Origin: Apostichopus japonicus
Taxonomy: Eukaryota > Echinodermata > Holothuroidea > Aspidochirotida > Stichopodidae
Direction: 5' to 3'
Assembly: GCF_037975245.1 (NCBI RefSeq)
Contig: NC_092564.1
Coordinates: 5,805,484 to 5,869,483, forward strand
Length of the DNA: 64,000 nucleotides
A program made the position numbers and the translations under genes. Below are positions 1-10,588 of this stretch, one piece after another (within the stretch, counting starts at the first letter, position 1; the number at the start of each line of letters is the position of its first letter). A model generated the notes under the pieces. It was not told where the DNA came from, ran no database searches, and worked only from the letters and a program-made list of their open reading frames with translations.

Positions 1-412
1 AGAAGCCAGTTGCAAACTGGCACATAGTATAATGGCTTTCAGAGCACAATTTCATTAACGTAACCATTTGAGAGTTGAGGCTCCCCCTATAGAGCCTTCC
101 TAGGCAAAATAATGAGTGAAAATGAACTATCAAACCACAGTCAACAAAGTGAAATCATCAAACAAAAGAACCAAACAAAATAAGAGGATCGAACGAAAAA
201 ATGGCAAAAAAGGGTATTACGTGGATCTATTAAAGGTGTAACGGTTGAGTGGGCCTAAGTCCAACTATGTGTGAATTGAGTCTAAAACACCCATTCTATT
301 CTTTTTTTTTACATGTGCGAACATCAGCAGAGGGATTGTCAAAGTTAAGTAAAGTGCAACGGAAGTTATCAATAAAGTTGTTGGGGAAGATTAAAATGTG
401 TAAAAGTAGGTT

Positions 413-457
413 GGCCTGACGTTTCGATCCTAGCAGGATCTTCTTCAAAGGCTAAAT
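413..457 (-). repeat. retroelement-tail motif, copy 1 (hammerhead-like, inverted relative to copy 2)
   Basis: On the minus strand: TTGAAGAA, the palindrome GATCCTGCTAGGATC (426-440), then GAAACGTCAGG. It matches the copy at 7884-7922 over about 38 bases. Such a block (GAAGA, short stem, GAAACGTC) recurs near the ends of retroelements, including Penelope-like elements, which are known to carry hammerhead motifs. Confidence 0.55.
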
Positions 458-1189
458 GACAAGTTACAGTAACAGAAGGGACAAAAACACGCACAAAATA
501 CAGAAAGGTTAATGAGCATGGTGAATACAAAGAGATGGATGAATGGGGATTAGTAGACAAGGGATGGAGAAAAGAAGATTAAAACTTATGAATTTTTAGA
601 AGATTAAAATGCTCAGCAATTAAAGGAGAAGCAAGGAAGGGTATCACGGATAATCGCTTTGTGGTTATTGAACCTGAGACGAAAGTTTCTTCCAGTTTCT
701 CTTACATAATTACTGCAGTAACAGCTCCCTGAGTACTGTTAGATCAGATTGACAAAGTTGGCACTCCTTGAACGCGGTTTCTTCAATATCATTGACTTTC
801 CGTAACGTGATGTTAATAGAATATCCCTTGATATTATTAATTGCTTCCTAGCGATAATGGGACGAAGTTAAACTATATATTAACATATTATTATATTTAT
901 AAATTGGTAATTACAGAGTGGCTCAATGATACATCCGTAGGCGGTAGGGTTGGACCAGGGAGTTATTCCATAACAACTCCCTGATTGGACCTAGAGAAGG
1001 CCCTCAGTATTAAACATATGAATTGGCTACTGAAGTCCGCCAGTGCAGCCACGTACTGTCCGACCAGTAACTCTTTAACTGCCTTCAGTGTCGTCAATCC
1101 GAATTGAAAGGTTGGGGAGGGGGAGGGGGAGACAGAAATGACTGAACATGGATAATACTGAACGAGTCCGCGAGTGCCTTTTTCGGTTG

Positions 1190-1265
1190 GGGTTCAGGTG
1201 CCCGCCATAGGACCCCTGACGGGGTCCAGGGCGAAGCCCCGGCGGGAGTCCAGGGGGCGGACTCA
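1190..1265. repeat. GC-rich MITE fragment with palindrome
   Basis: A sharply GC-rich block in AT-rich DNA with GGACCCC TGAC GGGGTCC at 1210-1227 and CCAGGGCGAAGCCCCGG. It resembles subterminal parts of the GC-rich MITEs elsewhere in the window; no ends or target duplication found. Confidence 0.45.
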
Positions 1266-1423
1266 CATCTAGAAATCTTCAAGTTTTGCTTCAGTTTGGT
1301 CCTTGAATTGATAAGTCAGTCATAAACATATTTTAACATTTTTTTTTTTAAATTAAGAAAGACTTGTCTATTTAACATCCGGGTGTGACTTTTTTACGGG
1401 TGCATAATTTTTTTTTCCAAATT

Positions 1424-1486
1424 TTATTTCAACATTCTTTCGTTGCATAAATAATAATTTCAACATTCTTTCGTTGCATAAATTAT
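1424..1486. repeat. two-copy tandem repeat, about 33 bp
   Basis: AATTTCAACATTCTTTCG followed by TTGCATAAAT occurs twice in a row. Confidence 0.85.
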
Positions 1487-1940
1487 AAAGGAACATAACA
1501 TGAAAATAATTTATACGATTGATGAAGTCTTTACGAAAATAAGAGATTGCATTTCTTAAATGCATTATGTAAAGTATTATAGGAAATGGGCGCATGAAAT
1601 TTAGACGTTTGTAAATATTCTTCTACTTGAAGCGTAAATTTAAATCGAAATAAAAATTCGTTTAAATTAGGGTGCATAATTATGGTATCATAATTATATT
1701 TAAAAAGCACAATTGGATATCTGGGCACATTCACTTAATCGGAAACATAAAACCCTATAAAATAAAGGTACTTCAGGGCAGTAGCCTGGGTTAGAATCTC
1801 TAGGGGCTAGTTGAGAAACATCGAAAACATTATGTCTCATCCAAATGTTAAAAAGTGGTGCTTTGGTGTGCGTATATGCAAAGTCCTTTGTTTAAGATTT
1901 TCTTCGTGGGTGGTCCATTTCCCCAAAAGGGACCATCATG

Positions 1941-1982
1941 ACAATATCTAAGCGGAGCGCCACCGTCGGTTGGCGCGTAGCT
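1941..1982. repeat. fragment of the GC-rich hAT-type MITE family
   Basis: TATCTAAGCGGAGCGCCACC and the following GGTTGGCGCG match the inside of the intact MITE at 18834-19213 (block 18905-18942), showing the family is dispersed. Confidence 0.7.
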
Positions 1983-3842
1983 TAGCAAGAATTAATTTCT
2001 CCAAACTGCAGGGTTATCATGCGGGCCACTGGCATTACTGGGATGACTACTGTTGAAGTTAATTACATTCACAGGTACAAATTGACCTCTCATTAGTAGA
2101 GGGCAGCATTGGTATCATTGAACTAGAGACCCTATAGGGTCTCTTCATGAAACGGTGAAGATGTAGGTATGGCAACCAAAACAATCCTACAATTAAGTAG
2201 GAAACTCCAGTTTCTGATTTTGTACTTAATATGCACATTCCTCTTTTTGTTTCAGAACAGTAAAGAAATATTTCTTGCACACATAAAGAAAGTTGGTACC
2301 AACTGAAACAATGTTACAAATGTTCTTTTTTTATTAAAGCAGCACGCATGGGTTCATAAAACTTAAATAATTGAGGATTTATACATAGTTTCTTTCTAAG
2401 GAAACAAAACAACTTTTCAAAGTTTGAAGACTTCAGATGGTTGTTTTTTTGTTCTCCACACAACTTTCACGTATCTCATTCTTACCATTAAACCTCTACT
2501 AATGTTGCACAGTATATAAGCCTATACCTGCTTTGATTTCCTACTTGGAAAATTTCAGGTGACTTAGACCAAGTTCAAGATGATTCGGATACGGAAGTTC
2601 ATAGGTTGAGGATGGATGACGTCACACAGTGGAGAACCGATTTCGACGACCACCAGATAGAAACCGGATGACTTTTGTCAGGGAGTATGAATGGTGTATG
2701 AATTGTGTCAGGGTGAACTGGGGGGGGGGGGGAGCACGAAATGCCATTAAGGTCAAACTGCAGGTATAAATCTGCCTTGGAGTGATTTCATTAAGGTGAA
2801 AGTAATGTGCCACAAACAGGTGGTTGTTCACATATACATATGGTTTACTTTATAGATAATGCAGACACAAATAAAAACCAAGGCAATTCAAATAAACATT
2901 TTTTGTATCTTGCTTTTGAACTTTAATATGCTTGTTACAAATTCTTGAGTGAAAAGCCATTCGCAAACAACATCGTTAGGTAAAGGGCTATGTGATGCGT
3001 GAACTGTTTTACTTTGCCCAAAGTGGCAAAATTCAACAAAAAACGCCATAAACATTGCCCATCCTCAAGAACGACTGCAACATTATGCAGTTGACCATAG
3101 ATGACCTGTTACAACAATACCTTGAATTTTAAAATAAATATTTCTGCCTTTTAACTAAACTGCTATTAGCGTATATAGGCTAAAGTCCAAAGTGGGCAGA
3201 GAAGTGAGGGTGTCTATTTTCTCAAGAACCTTGCACGTACAAAGTGTCTGGTGGTCCCCCTGAAACACTATGTTCAGGCTCGCCTGCCAGAGGGCTACTG
3301 GTGGTCCGTCAATGATTCGACCAAATTGGCCGCTTAGATGGCATGGCTGCCCGCAGTGATCCTCTGGGAACTTGCTGATATGGCCGATTTTGATATCAAA
3401 ATGTCGCCCCCTTCCATCACCCTCCCCAACGGATTGTAGCTATTAATGTATATAGTATAGATGAAACTCGGTACTCAGTACTATTTGTAAACTTATACTC
3501 GCAATAAACACTCTAGCAGCGCTTTCTATTTAGATAAATGCTAATACTCTATTTCTCAAAGAATTTTAAAAAGAAATAAAAGAAGGTTTTGCTCAGCACG
3601 ATCAAATTTGGCATGATTTAACACAAGATTTCGGCAACAACTCGCGAATATTCACAAACTATACAGACCCTTAATGTTTCATATATACTGTTGTGTAAGT
3701 ACAAAATCTTAAACTTAAGTCTTCAGTCAAAATTAGTGGAATTAGAGACAAATGGTTTTGACTAAATACATTTCACTTCATTGCTTTTTGACAACTTAGG
3801 ACAATTTGAGCAGTTCGAAGATTTCTTTTTCTTTTTTTAAAC

Positions 3843-3887
3843 CTGGTTTTCAAGTGTTGTGCTCTACCACCCACTGAGCTATCTAGC
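3843..3887 (-). repeat. truncated tRNA-derived SINE head
   Basis: The minus strand reads GGCTAGATAGCTCAGTGGG then TGGTAGAGC, an acceptor-like start and a complete D arm with pol III box A. Box B and the T arm are absent, so this is a SINE remnant, not a tRNA gene. A hAT-type MITE is inserted directly beside its 5' end. Confidence 0.65.
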
Positions 3888-3895
3888 CTTTAGTT

Positions 3896-4244
3896 CAGAG
3901 GTTCCCTAACTGGGATGCATGAACCCCCAGGGGGCGCGTGAGTCCATCCCATGGGGTTCGTGAGACGTTTCTGAAAGTCAAAAGTATAGTACTTTCTGTT
4001 GAACTAAAATCTGATATATCATATAATTTAGTAATGTACAAAAGTCGTACCTATCGACAAATTCGTTCCATACGCATATGTTGCCATAGTAGTACCGTAC
4101 CATGGATGTGATAGTTGATCTGTTATGCGTATTATAGTATAATAAAGACTCAGATCGTGTCTCGACAAGTTGGGGGTTCGTGGACAACTATGACATCCAC
4201 AGGGGGTTCGTGGAGGGGGGGGGGATAAAGTTAGGGAAACCCTG
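3896..4244. mobile_element. hAT-type MITE, 349 bp, with 8-bp target site duplication
   Basis: Starts CAGAGGTTCCCTAACT and ends in the inverted match AGTTAGGGAAACCCTG. It is flanked on both sides by CTTTAGTT (3888-3895 and 4245-4252), an exact 8-bp duplication as made by hAT transposases. It has no coding capacity, so it moved in trans. GC-rich subterminal blocks (GGGGGTTCGTGG) repeat inside. Confidence 0.9.
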
Positions 4245-6096
4245 CTTTAGTTGGTAGCCATGGCTACATCCTTATACAACTATTTCTTCACTCAGTCAGT
4301 GTCTTGTAAACCTTTAAACCAGGATCACAACTACATTTTATTTGTTTAAACCTAGAAAGAAGCAGGGCAGAGATTTCTAGCAAATTTCGGCCTTCTCTAG
4401 ATATATGCAGTACGTTATTGTGCGGACAGCTGGACTTAAAATCAATACGACCCTTGATTAAATTATGACATGTGACATTGCGACATGTGACACTTATTAA
4501 ATTGTGACAGAAGAGAAACCGACTTGGAAGCTGGGGTAGACAAATGTTTTAATATGTAATGTAAGATATTCAAGAGTAGAGTTATATAACATATGACACA
4601 AAGCTCTTCACTTTACATTTCCATTCAATGTTCTGGAACAGTCAATGATTGTGCTGAAAACACTAAATTACTGCCAGTGCTTAAGTTTAACGACACAACA
4701 TTTTTGCTTAATGAATTTAGTACCTTGTAAAACAGATGAAACAACCAAAATGTGAGGAATGCAAAAATTACTATTACTGTAAATATTGTGGAACAAAAAG
4801 AAAAGAAAAATGAATATTATATCATCTTTTTTTAAATAAAGTATTTCATTAATTTCATTATACCACTGGCTTTATACAATAGACACACACCGTAACTATT
4901 TTACACGAACATATGGTGGAAGCACATGATAATAATAATAATAATTGTCAAAAAAAGGCAAGAACAATATGGAAAGAGTGCTGTAGAAACTTTAAAAAAA
5001 ACTTGACAACAATTTAACAGACGGTACAAACACATGCACCCCACAAAAATGTTAAAAAGGTGCAATTTTTGGGTAAAGTTTTTTATTTTTTAAATGGAAA
5101 TTTTAATAATCTACAATGGCAGATCCAGGGATGGTGGTGGGGAAGTATCGAGTTAGAAGTTACTAGTGAAATAGCAATGCATACAAAAACATTGATACAA
5201 CGTTACAAATGTATGCATTAAGCTATGTACTTTATGATAAAGAGTAAACATTCGCTGCTATAATTGTTAGTTCCAACATATTTCCAAAGGGCTTTGGGTG
5301 GGAGTGGGGGTGGGAGGTTTAAGAGGGGGTTGGGGATGACCCTTTGGACCTCTTCCATTAGCATCCATTAGCCAGATCTACCAATCGCAGCACTTGTTAC
5401 AAATATTTTACCAAAGGTTTGAGAGGTAAAAAGCACCATATGAAAAGAAAGATTTGTAGTCATGATGAGTAAAATATAAATATTCATAAATAATATCCTC
5501 GTTTTATGTCTTTTTTGCTTCTTCAACAACAATGCAGCTACTTTTTTCTCCCCTTGATCAAGGACTTGCTGCAAAAAGGTTAAACTACATTTGCTTAAAT
5601 TTCTCAATATTAAAAGGAGAAAAAGGTCTACTACAACAAACACTGTAGGAAAAATTCCAAATGCACTAGTACACAGATATGTTAGACTTAATCAGGAATG
5701 TTAGTGTGGCCAAAGGAGGATTTACTGGGGCTAGGCGAAGGGGTGTGGGGGTTGTTAACTTACAAATTTTCTCTTCTTTCTGTAGTAATAATTTAACATA
5801 GCTTTATATATGTTAATACTATATATATCTATAAATCTAAAATATATCTATAAACATAAAGAGGTGCTGATAGTGTTTTGCTCTGCATCACATTTCAACC
5901 TCTGTGCTTTTACTCCACTCCACCCACCCACCCACTCCCTCCCACCCTGTCTCTCTTTACCATTTCCACTCCATTTATCTTTTCGTTCCTTATCCAATAA
6001 CTGATATTATAATCTACTATCCATAACTTTGTCAATTTTTATGCAGATGTTACTGTTATCAATTCAAAGAAGAGGTTTTGTTGATGAGGCTATTTT

Positions 6097-6160
6097 AGTA
6101 GTTGCTAACTTCAATTTGGTTCGATAGTTGCAAAGAGTAGTTGCTAACTTCAATTTGGTC
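6097..6160. repeat. two-copy short repeat
   Basis: AGTAGTTGCTAACTTCAATT followed by TGGT occurs at about 6098 and again at about 6137. Confidence 0.8.
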
Positions 6161-7122
6161 AATTTCAGTGATTGTTCAAGTTGTTTTGTAACACATTTAC
6201 TGTCTTGGTTCGTTCATATTAATCTTAATAATAGCTTTAACGTATTCATGGTGCAATTAAACTTAGAGGGCAATTAAATGTCTTGTTAACACATTGCACT
6301 ACATACCAAGAAATCACATTTAACTACAGGCACTTATGCTGATTAAACATTCATAGGTTTTAAATACACATTCGACAATGTAGACTTGGCTACTGTTACA
6401 GGCTTTTTCTCTCTGTGCGTGTGTATGTATATATAGACTACAGATATAAAGTATATAGATATATTTGTATATATCAAACCACGTTTCAAAATTGTTATAT
6501 TTTGGAAATTGTCATCATGATATTTAGTTGTGCAGATGGTGCAATGCAAAATTATTAGACAAAATGCCTTGTTTACAGTTTTGTGTAAAAAACCAAACAT
6601 TAAGTATGGGAAAGAGTGCTTATTAAACATTTCAAAAGTTTCACATTTTGCACTCACAAAGAAAATAATTCATTATCTTGTACACCTCAGTGTAAAGTCA
6701 TGATGCTACTGAACACCTTGATATTCAAAGTCACATATTCACCTGACACTTTCAATAGTAAAAAGAAAACTTGAATGGAATGTCTTTCCAAAGTGTCGAG
6801 GAAATATAACGAAAATTTGATTCCAAGAGACCTGAAATGTAGCAATTAAAACCGTAATTACTAATAATTAATATGGTTAATGGTCACAAACCAATCTTAG
6901 CAAAAGTTGAAAATAATCCCTGATTTCCTCCATAACGACAATTGCTTTGTAATTATTTTATGCTTCTTTTAAATTTAAAATAGTAGTTAAGGACAGTGGC
7001 TTTAGAAACAGTGAAGGCCTGGGGGAGGTTATGATTTCAAAGCATTTCTAACCTGTTCATAGTCACAAGGGGTTTTCATTCATCAGCAATCCACAGTTTT
7101 TTAATTCTATTATTATTAAGAT

Positions 7123-7402
7123 GGCCGTGGCTATTCTTACAACTAGTCGTAACAATTATTTATAAACTATTCTTAAGACAAAGGCGAATTCAAGCGCAGT
7201 AAAGTAAATAAAGCAACTGCGCATGTAGTAGGGGTAACCCTAACCTTAACTTTAACCCTAAACCCCAATCCTAACACTAACCCTAACCGGAAATTATTGT
7301 TACTCCTGGTCGTAAAAAATAGTACTCCTGTCATAAAAATAGCAACTGTGCATGCGTTATCGGAAATTATTCTTACGAACAGTCGTAAGAATAGCCACTT
7401 TG
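7123..7402. mobile_element. MITE, 280 bp, with 9-bp duplication and telomere-like core
   Basis: GTGGCTATTCTTAC near the left end has its inverted partner GTAAGAATAGCCAC near the right end, with similarity continuing about 20 bases inward. TATTAAGAT flanks both sides (7114-7122 and 7403-7411). A 9-bp duplication is typical of Mutator-like elements; if the ends are set one base differently it would be 8 bp and hAT-like. No transposase is encoded. Confidence 0.75.
7232..7290. repeat. degenerate telomere-like (CCCTAA) repeats
   Basis: Imperfect copies of AACCCTAACC, TTAACCCTAAACC and ACTAACCCTAACC lie inside the MITE. Confidence 0.75.
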
Positions 7403-7883
7403 TATTAAGATACCTTATCTTACACAAGCCCAAAGAACTTTCAAAGATGAGTTTTCATATGTTCCAGTCATGTTACCTATGTACAATTACAGATCTCAGT
7501 CACTTTTGACAATTTCCCCGACCATGTACAAGCTCAGTTTTGATTCAATTATTAATTTACCTTATGTTACACTAGTCCAAACAACATTCCAAAGATGAGC
7601 CATGCAAAGTTCTGTTTACCGCTATTAAGCAACTACACTAATCGAAACAGAATAAGCATCTTGATCCGAGAATTTCAAAACTATTAAAACAATTCTTTCT
7701 TCTGATATTCTAATATATAAAGGTGTTTACCATAACCAGGTTCTTTTTTCTTTTTCTGACAAATCAAACCCTAGTTCTGTTACATCTTCATTTCAAACAT
7801 AATTACATATACTTCATCTGTAAAAGGGCCTAACGTTTTGTTCCTTTGCCTCTTAACATGTTCTTAGTTTGTATTCACTTCAG

Positions 7884-7922
7884 TTAGCCTCTGAAGAAGA
7901 TCCTGCTAGGATCGAAACCTCA
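7884..7922 (+). repeat. retroelement-tail motif, copy 2 (hammerhead-like core)
   Basis: CTGAAGA at 7891-7897, a stem GATCCT/AGGATC (7899-7904 with 7908-7913), then GAAAC (7914-7918). The order CUGANGA, stem, GAAA is the hammerhead core order. One extra A separates the first block from the stem, and no clear helix III is seen. Confidence 0.5.
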
Positions 7923-9387
7923 CCCATTTTGCAGTTTGCTAACAGTTATTTTTCTCTCTATAATATATAATCTGTGTTCATACTAACGAAGGCCCAATAC
8001 GGCTCAAACACCTGTTAAATAGGCTGATTGGCATACTCCTTTTTTTTAATGTTGTAACTTTTAATTTGACTGTAAGTTTCTCTGAGAAACAGATATTCAT
8101 TTACTAGAGGATCATTCTCTCTGTGATCTCATCTTCCAAATATACCAACCATGATACAACTGGAAAAGAAATTGTTACTTATACGAGATCAGTTTGTTAA
8201 TGTAATTTGGTATTGCAGCTGCAATTATGTTAAAAATAAAATGACATAAATTCCTGATATCACATGATGTGATGTATCATATTCACACATGACCTGACCT
8301 GCACACTGCCAGACTGATCACAACCCTACTCAACGTGACCTAGTTTTGATCATGGTATATACCCACGGACTTACAACTGAGCATACAGACCGACTGATTG
8401 GCACAGACATCCACTGTTTGCTGTTAATGACAGCTCGTTTCGTTCACATCCAAATTTATTACTCTCTGATTGGTTACATCAATTAAAACTAGGCAATTTT
8501 AGTTGTAAAGCACCGCAAACTGCCGACTGCCCTTGGCAAAACATGACATGTTCAGTTCTCCTGACTGAAGCCGACGCAACTTAAAACTAGCAAACACTGT
8601 CATCAGTTGAAGACTTAAGCACGTGCACACTGTCTCGCTATCCTTGATTTTCAACGATGTAACAACCTTCGAATGGAGTAGGGTGGGTGGGGATCAGTCA
8701 GCCATTGTGCAGGGGGTTTAAAATCTTAATACAACAACACATACAGGCATGACACAACACCAGCAATAGCCCATACCATACAACATAACATTACAAACAT
8801 AGTATAATATAACATCACATAACAAACCCTGAAAACAACATGAAAATATTTCATAACGTAAATAATCTTTGGAGAAATTCTTAATAATATTTTTCATATG
8901 TTTAATATCATGGGAAAAATGTTACAGAACAGCAAAAATCAGGACAGATGTGACTGACTTCACCAATCCTCTCTGATGGAGAAATTATAAAGTGACATGT
9001 TTGTGTCGCTGAAACCAGGGAGTTGCTGTTACTTTCGGCTCCCTGCCGAAACCAAGGTCTGGCTGTCTTTATGTGGTTAAATACATGATTTATAAGAGTT
9101 TCAGGATCAAATGCTGAAAATTGAAGCAACATTTAGAAAAAGCAATACTGGAGTAAAAATTAACATCAGTTGCATTGTAGGATGCAGCAGCCTAGTCCAA
9201 AAAGATATTTAAGGAAAAGAAAACCTTGTTGGGATTTTGGGAAAATCAGTCCTAGCAACCACAATTAACAATTTGCTTTCTGAATGAAGCAAGTCTAATT
9301 ATTCCTTTCTTCCACAAACTGAACATATAAGTGAACAGCACTCCATGCCAAAGGCTCAAACTAGTTTACTACATTTAATCACTATAC

Positions 9388-9620
9388 GTATGTATTTTAG
9401 ATCTTCCTGCAAGCAGGAACTCGTGAAGAAGTCTCATTGGCTTATCAAAGCCGCAAGCTGATCGAAGTCAGTCTCTTAGATTCATATTTAAAGTCCATGA
9501 TTATGAATTGTTAATTGTCAACAACTCTGTAACTGGACAACATACATTAATCTGGGAGTGACTCGAACCAGGGACCTTATGATTGAAAGGCACCGGCGTT
9601 AACCACTGAGCTAACACTCC
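9388..9620 (-). mobile_element. tRNA-derived SINE, full length, copy 1
   Basis: The minus strand starts GGAGTGTTAGCTCAGTGGTT (box A inside) and has GGTTCGAGTCA (box B) about 50 bases on, a tRNA-like head, followed by a 160-bp body ending ATCTAAAATACATAC. It matches the copy at 48885-49112 along its length. The tRNA fold is imperfect and the body is unrelated to tRNA, so it is not a tRNA gene. Confidence 0.88.
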
Positions 9621-9934
9621 TGATATATAACACTATATAACACTATATATCTGTAAGATCATCCAAATCTCTATGCATATAATTGCATGTAAGTTAGGGT
9701 GGAACTGATAGTGTTTTGCTCTGCATCAGATTTCAATACCCTAACAGACAGATCCCGTTTTAATGGGCAGTTTTAATGAACATACTCATTATTATCGGCT
9801 ACTTTACATCACTACTTCATTCTTGTCTTAATTTTGGAAGCTTTGTTCAAACCTTCAATATGCACTCTGGATATTTCAGGCCAGCACTTCTAATTGAACA
9901 AAGTTGTACCTATGAGACATCCTGAAAACACACT

Positions 9935-9940
9935 TTTATT
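9935..9940 (-). promoter_or_regulatory. candidate polyadenylation signal of the SDR-like gene
   Basis: AATAAA on the minus strand, about 595 bases after the stop codon. Other AT-rich hexamers lie nearby, so this choice is tentative. Confidence 0.3.
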
Positions 9941-10534
9941 ATGGCATTTCAGATCTTGTTCCTAGCCAATCAAAGTTGAACACAACAACGAAAGACCACC
10001 TCCCATCACCCTCCAATGACTAATTGTACTAGGATCCATGTTTGCGGTAGAATCAATGCCAGTCATGGAATGTTTTACCATATCATTCAACATATCAACA
10101 CATTTTTCAAAAGATCTGACTCATATTCTGATATAGACTGCTTATGTGATTGTGTTGCTTTCAAAGATCAGTAGTTACCATGGCTACACAATTACGGTCA
10201 CTAAATGAGATATATTGCACTGGATCTTACTTTATACATGAATTTACATATGAATATCTTTCGGCAACTGCTTTAAATTAAACATTGCAAAATATGTGCG
10301 GTCCGACAACCAGCTTACCTTGAAACCAAATCAGCATTCAATGACATTTAACTAAAATGGAAAATATTTGATCAGGAAAATCCATCGAGAATGTTCTTTC
10401 CTTCCTCTTTCATGTACCAACCGAGGCAAAACTAATTACAAAACTGGAAGCGTTCAAATATTTGTTGCAAGATTTTGGCATGGGCAAGGCTGTACACTGG
10501 CACAAGTGCTTCTTAATACAGAGGCTTGGAGCTG

Positions 10535-10588
10535 TTATGGCTTGACGCTTTTCGGGAAAATCTTCATAGCTATGAAGTCTTCAACCAC
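10535..10588 (-). CDS. SDR-like gene, exon 14 (stop codon)
   Basis: Residues 352-368, VVEDFIAMKIFPKSVKP, then TAA at 10537-10535. Acceptor ATTTCACAG. The amphipathic helix plus a short proline-containing tail resembles the usual end of the family. Confidence 0.88.
   Translation of the reverse strand: MVEDFIAMKIFPKSVKP

Larger units (their letters stand above)
1..10534. other. region downstream of the SDR-like gene, no gene recognised
   Basis: Open frames here are short, unconserved-looking and scattered on both strands, with no domain motif. The region consists of AT-rich DNA with repeat debris, listed separately: hammerhead-like motifs, GC-rich MITE fragments, a hAT-type MITE, SINE pieces and a MITE with a telomere-like core. 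The 3' UTR of the SDR-like gene should occupy the top end. Confidence 0.6.

Noticed and set aside
5810-6004. Plus-strand frame with HPPTHSLPPCLSLPFPLHL tail
   Set aside because: Arises from a CT/CA-rich simple stretch at 5915-5960; no gene signal.
9540-9620. tRNA gene
   Set aside because: Box A and B are present, but the anticodon loop has eight bases, the acceptor does not pair well, and a 160-bp non-tRNA body follows as in the second copy: SINE.
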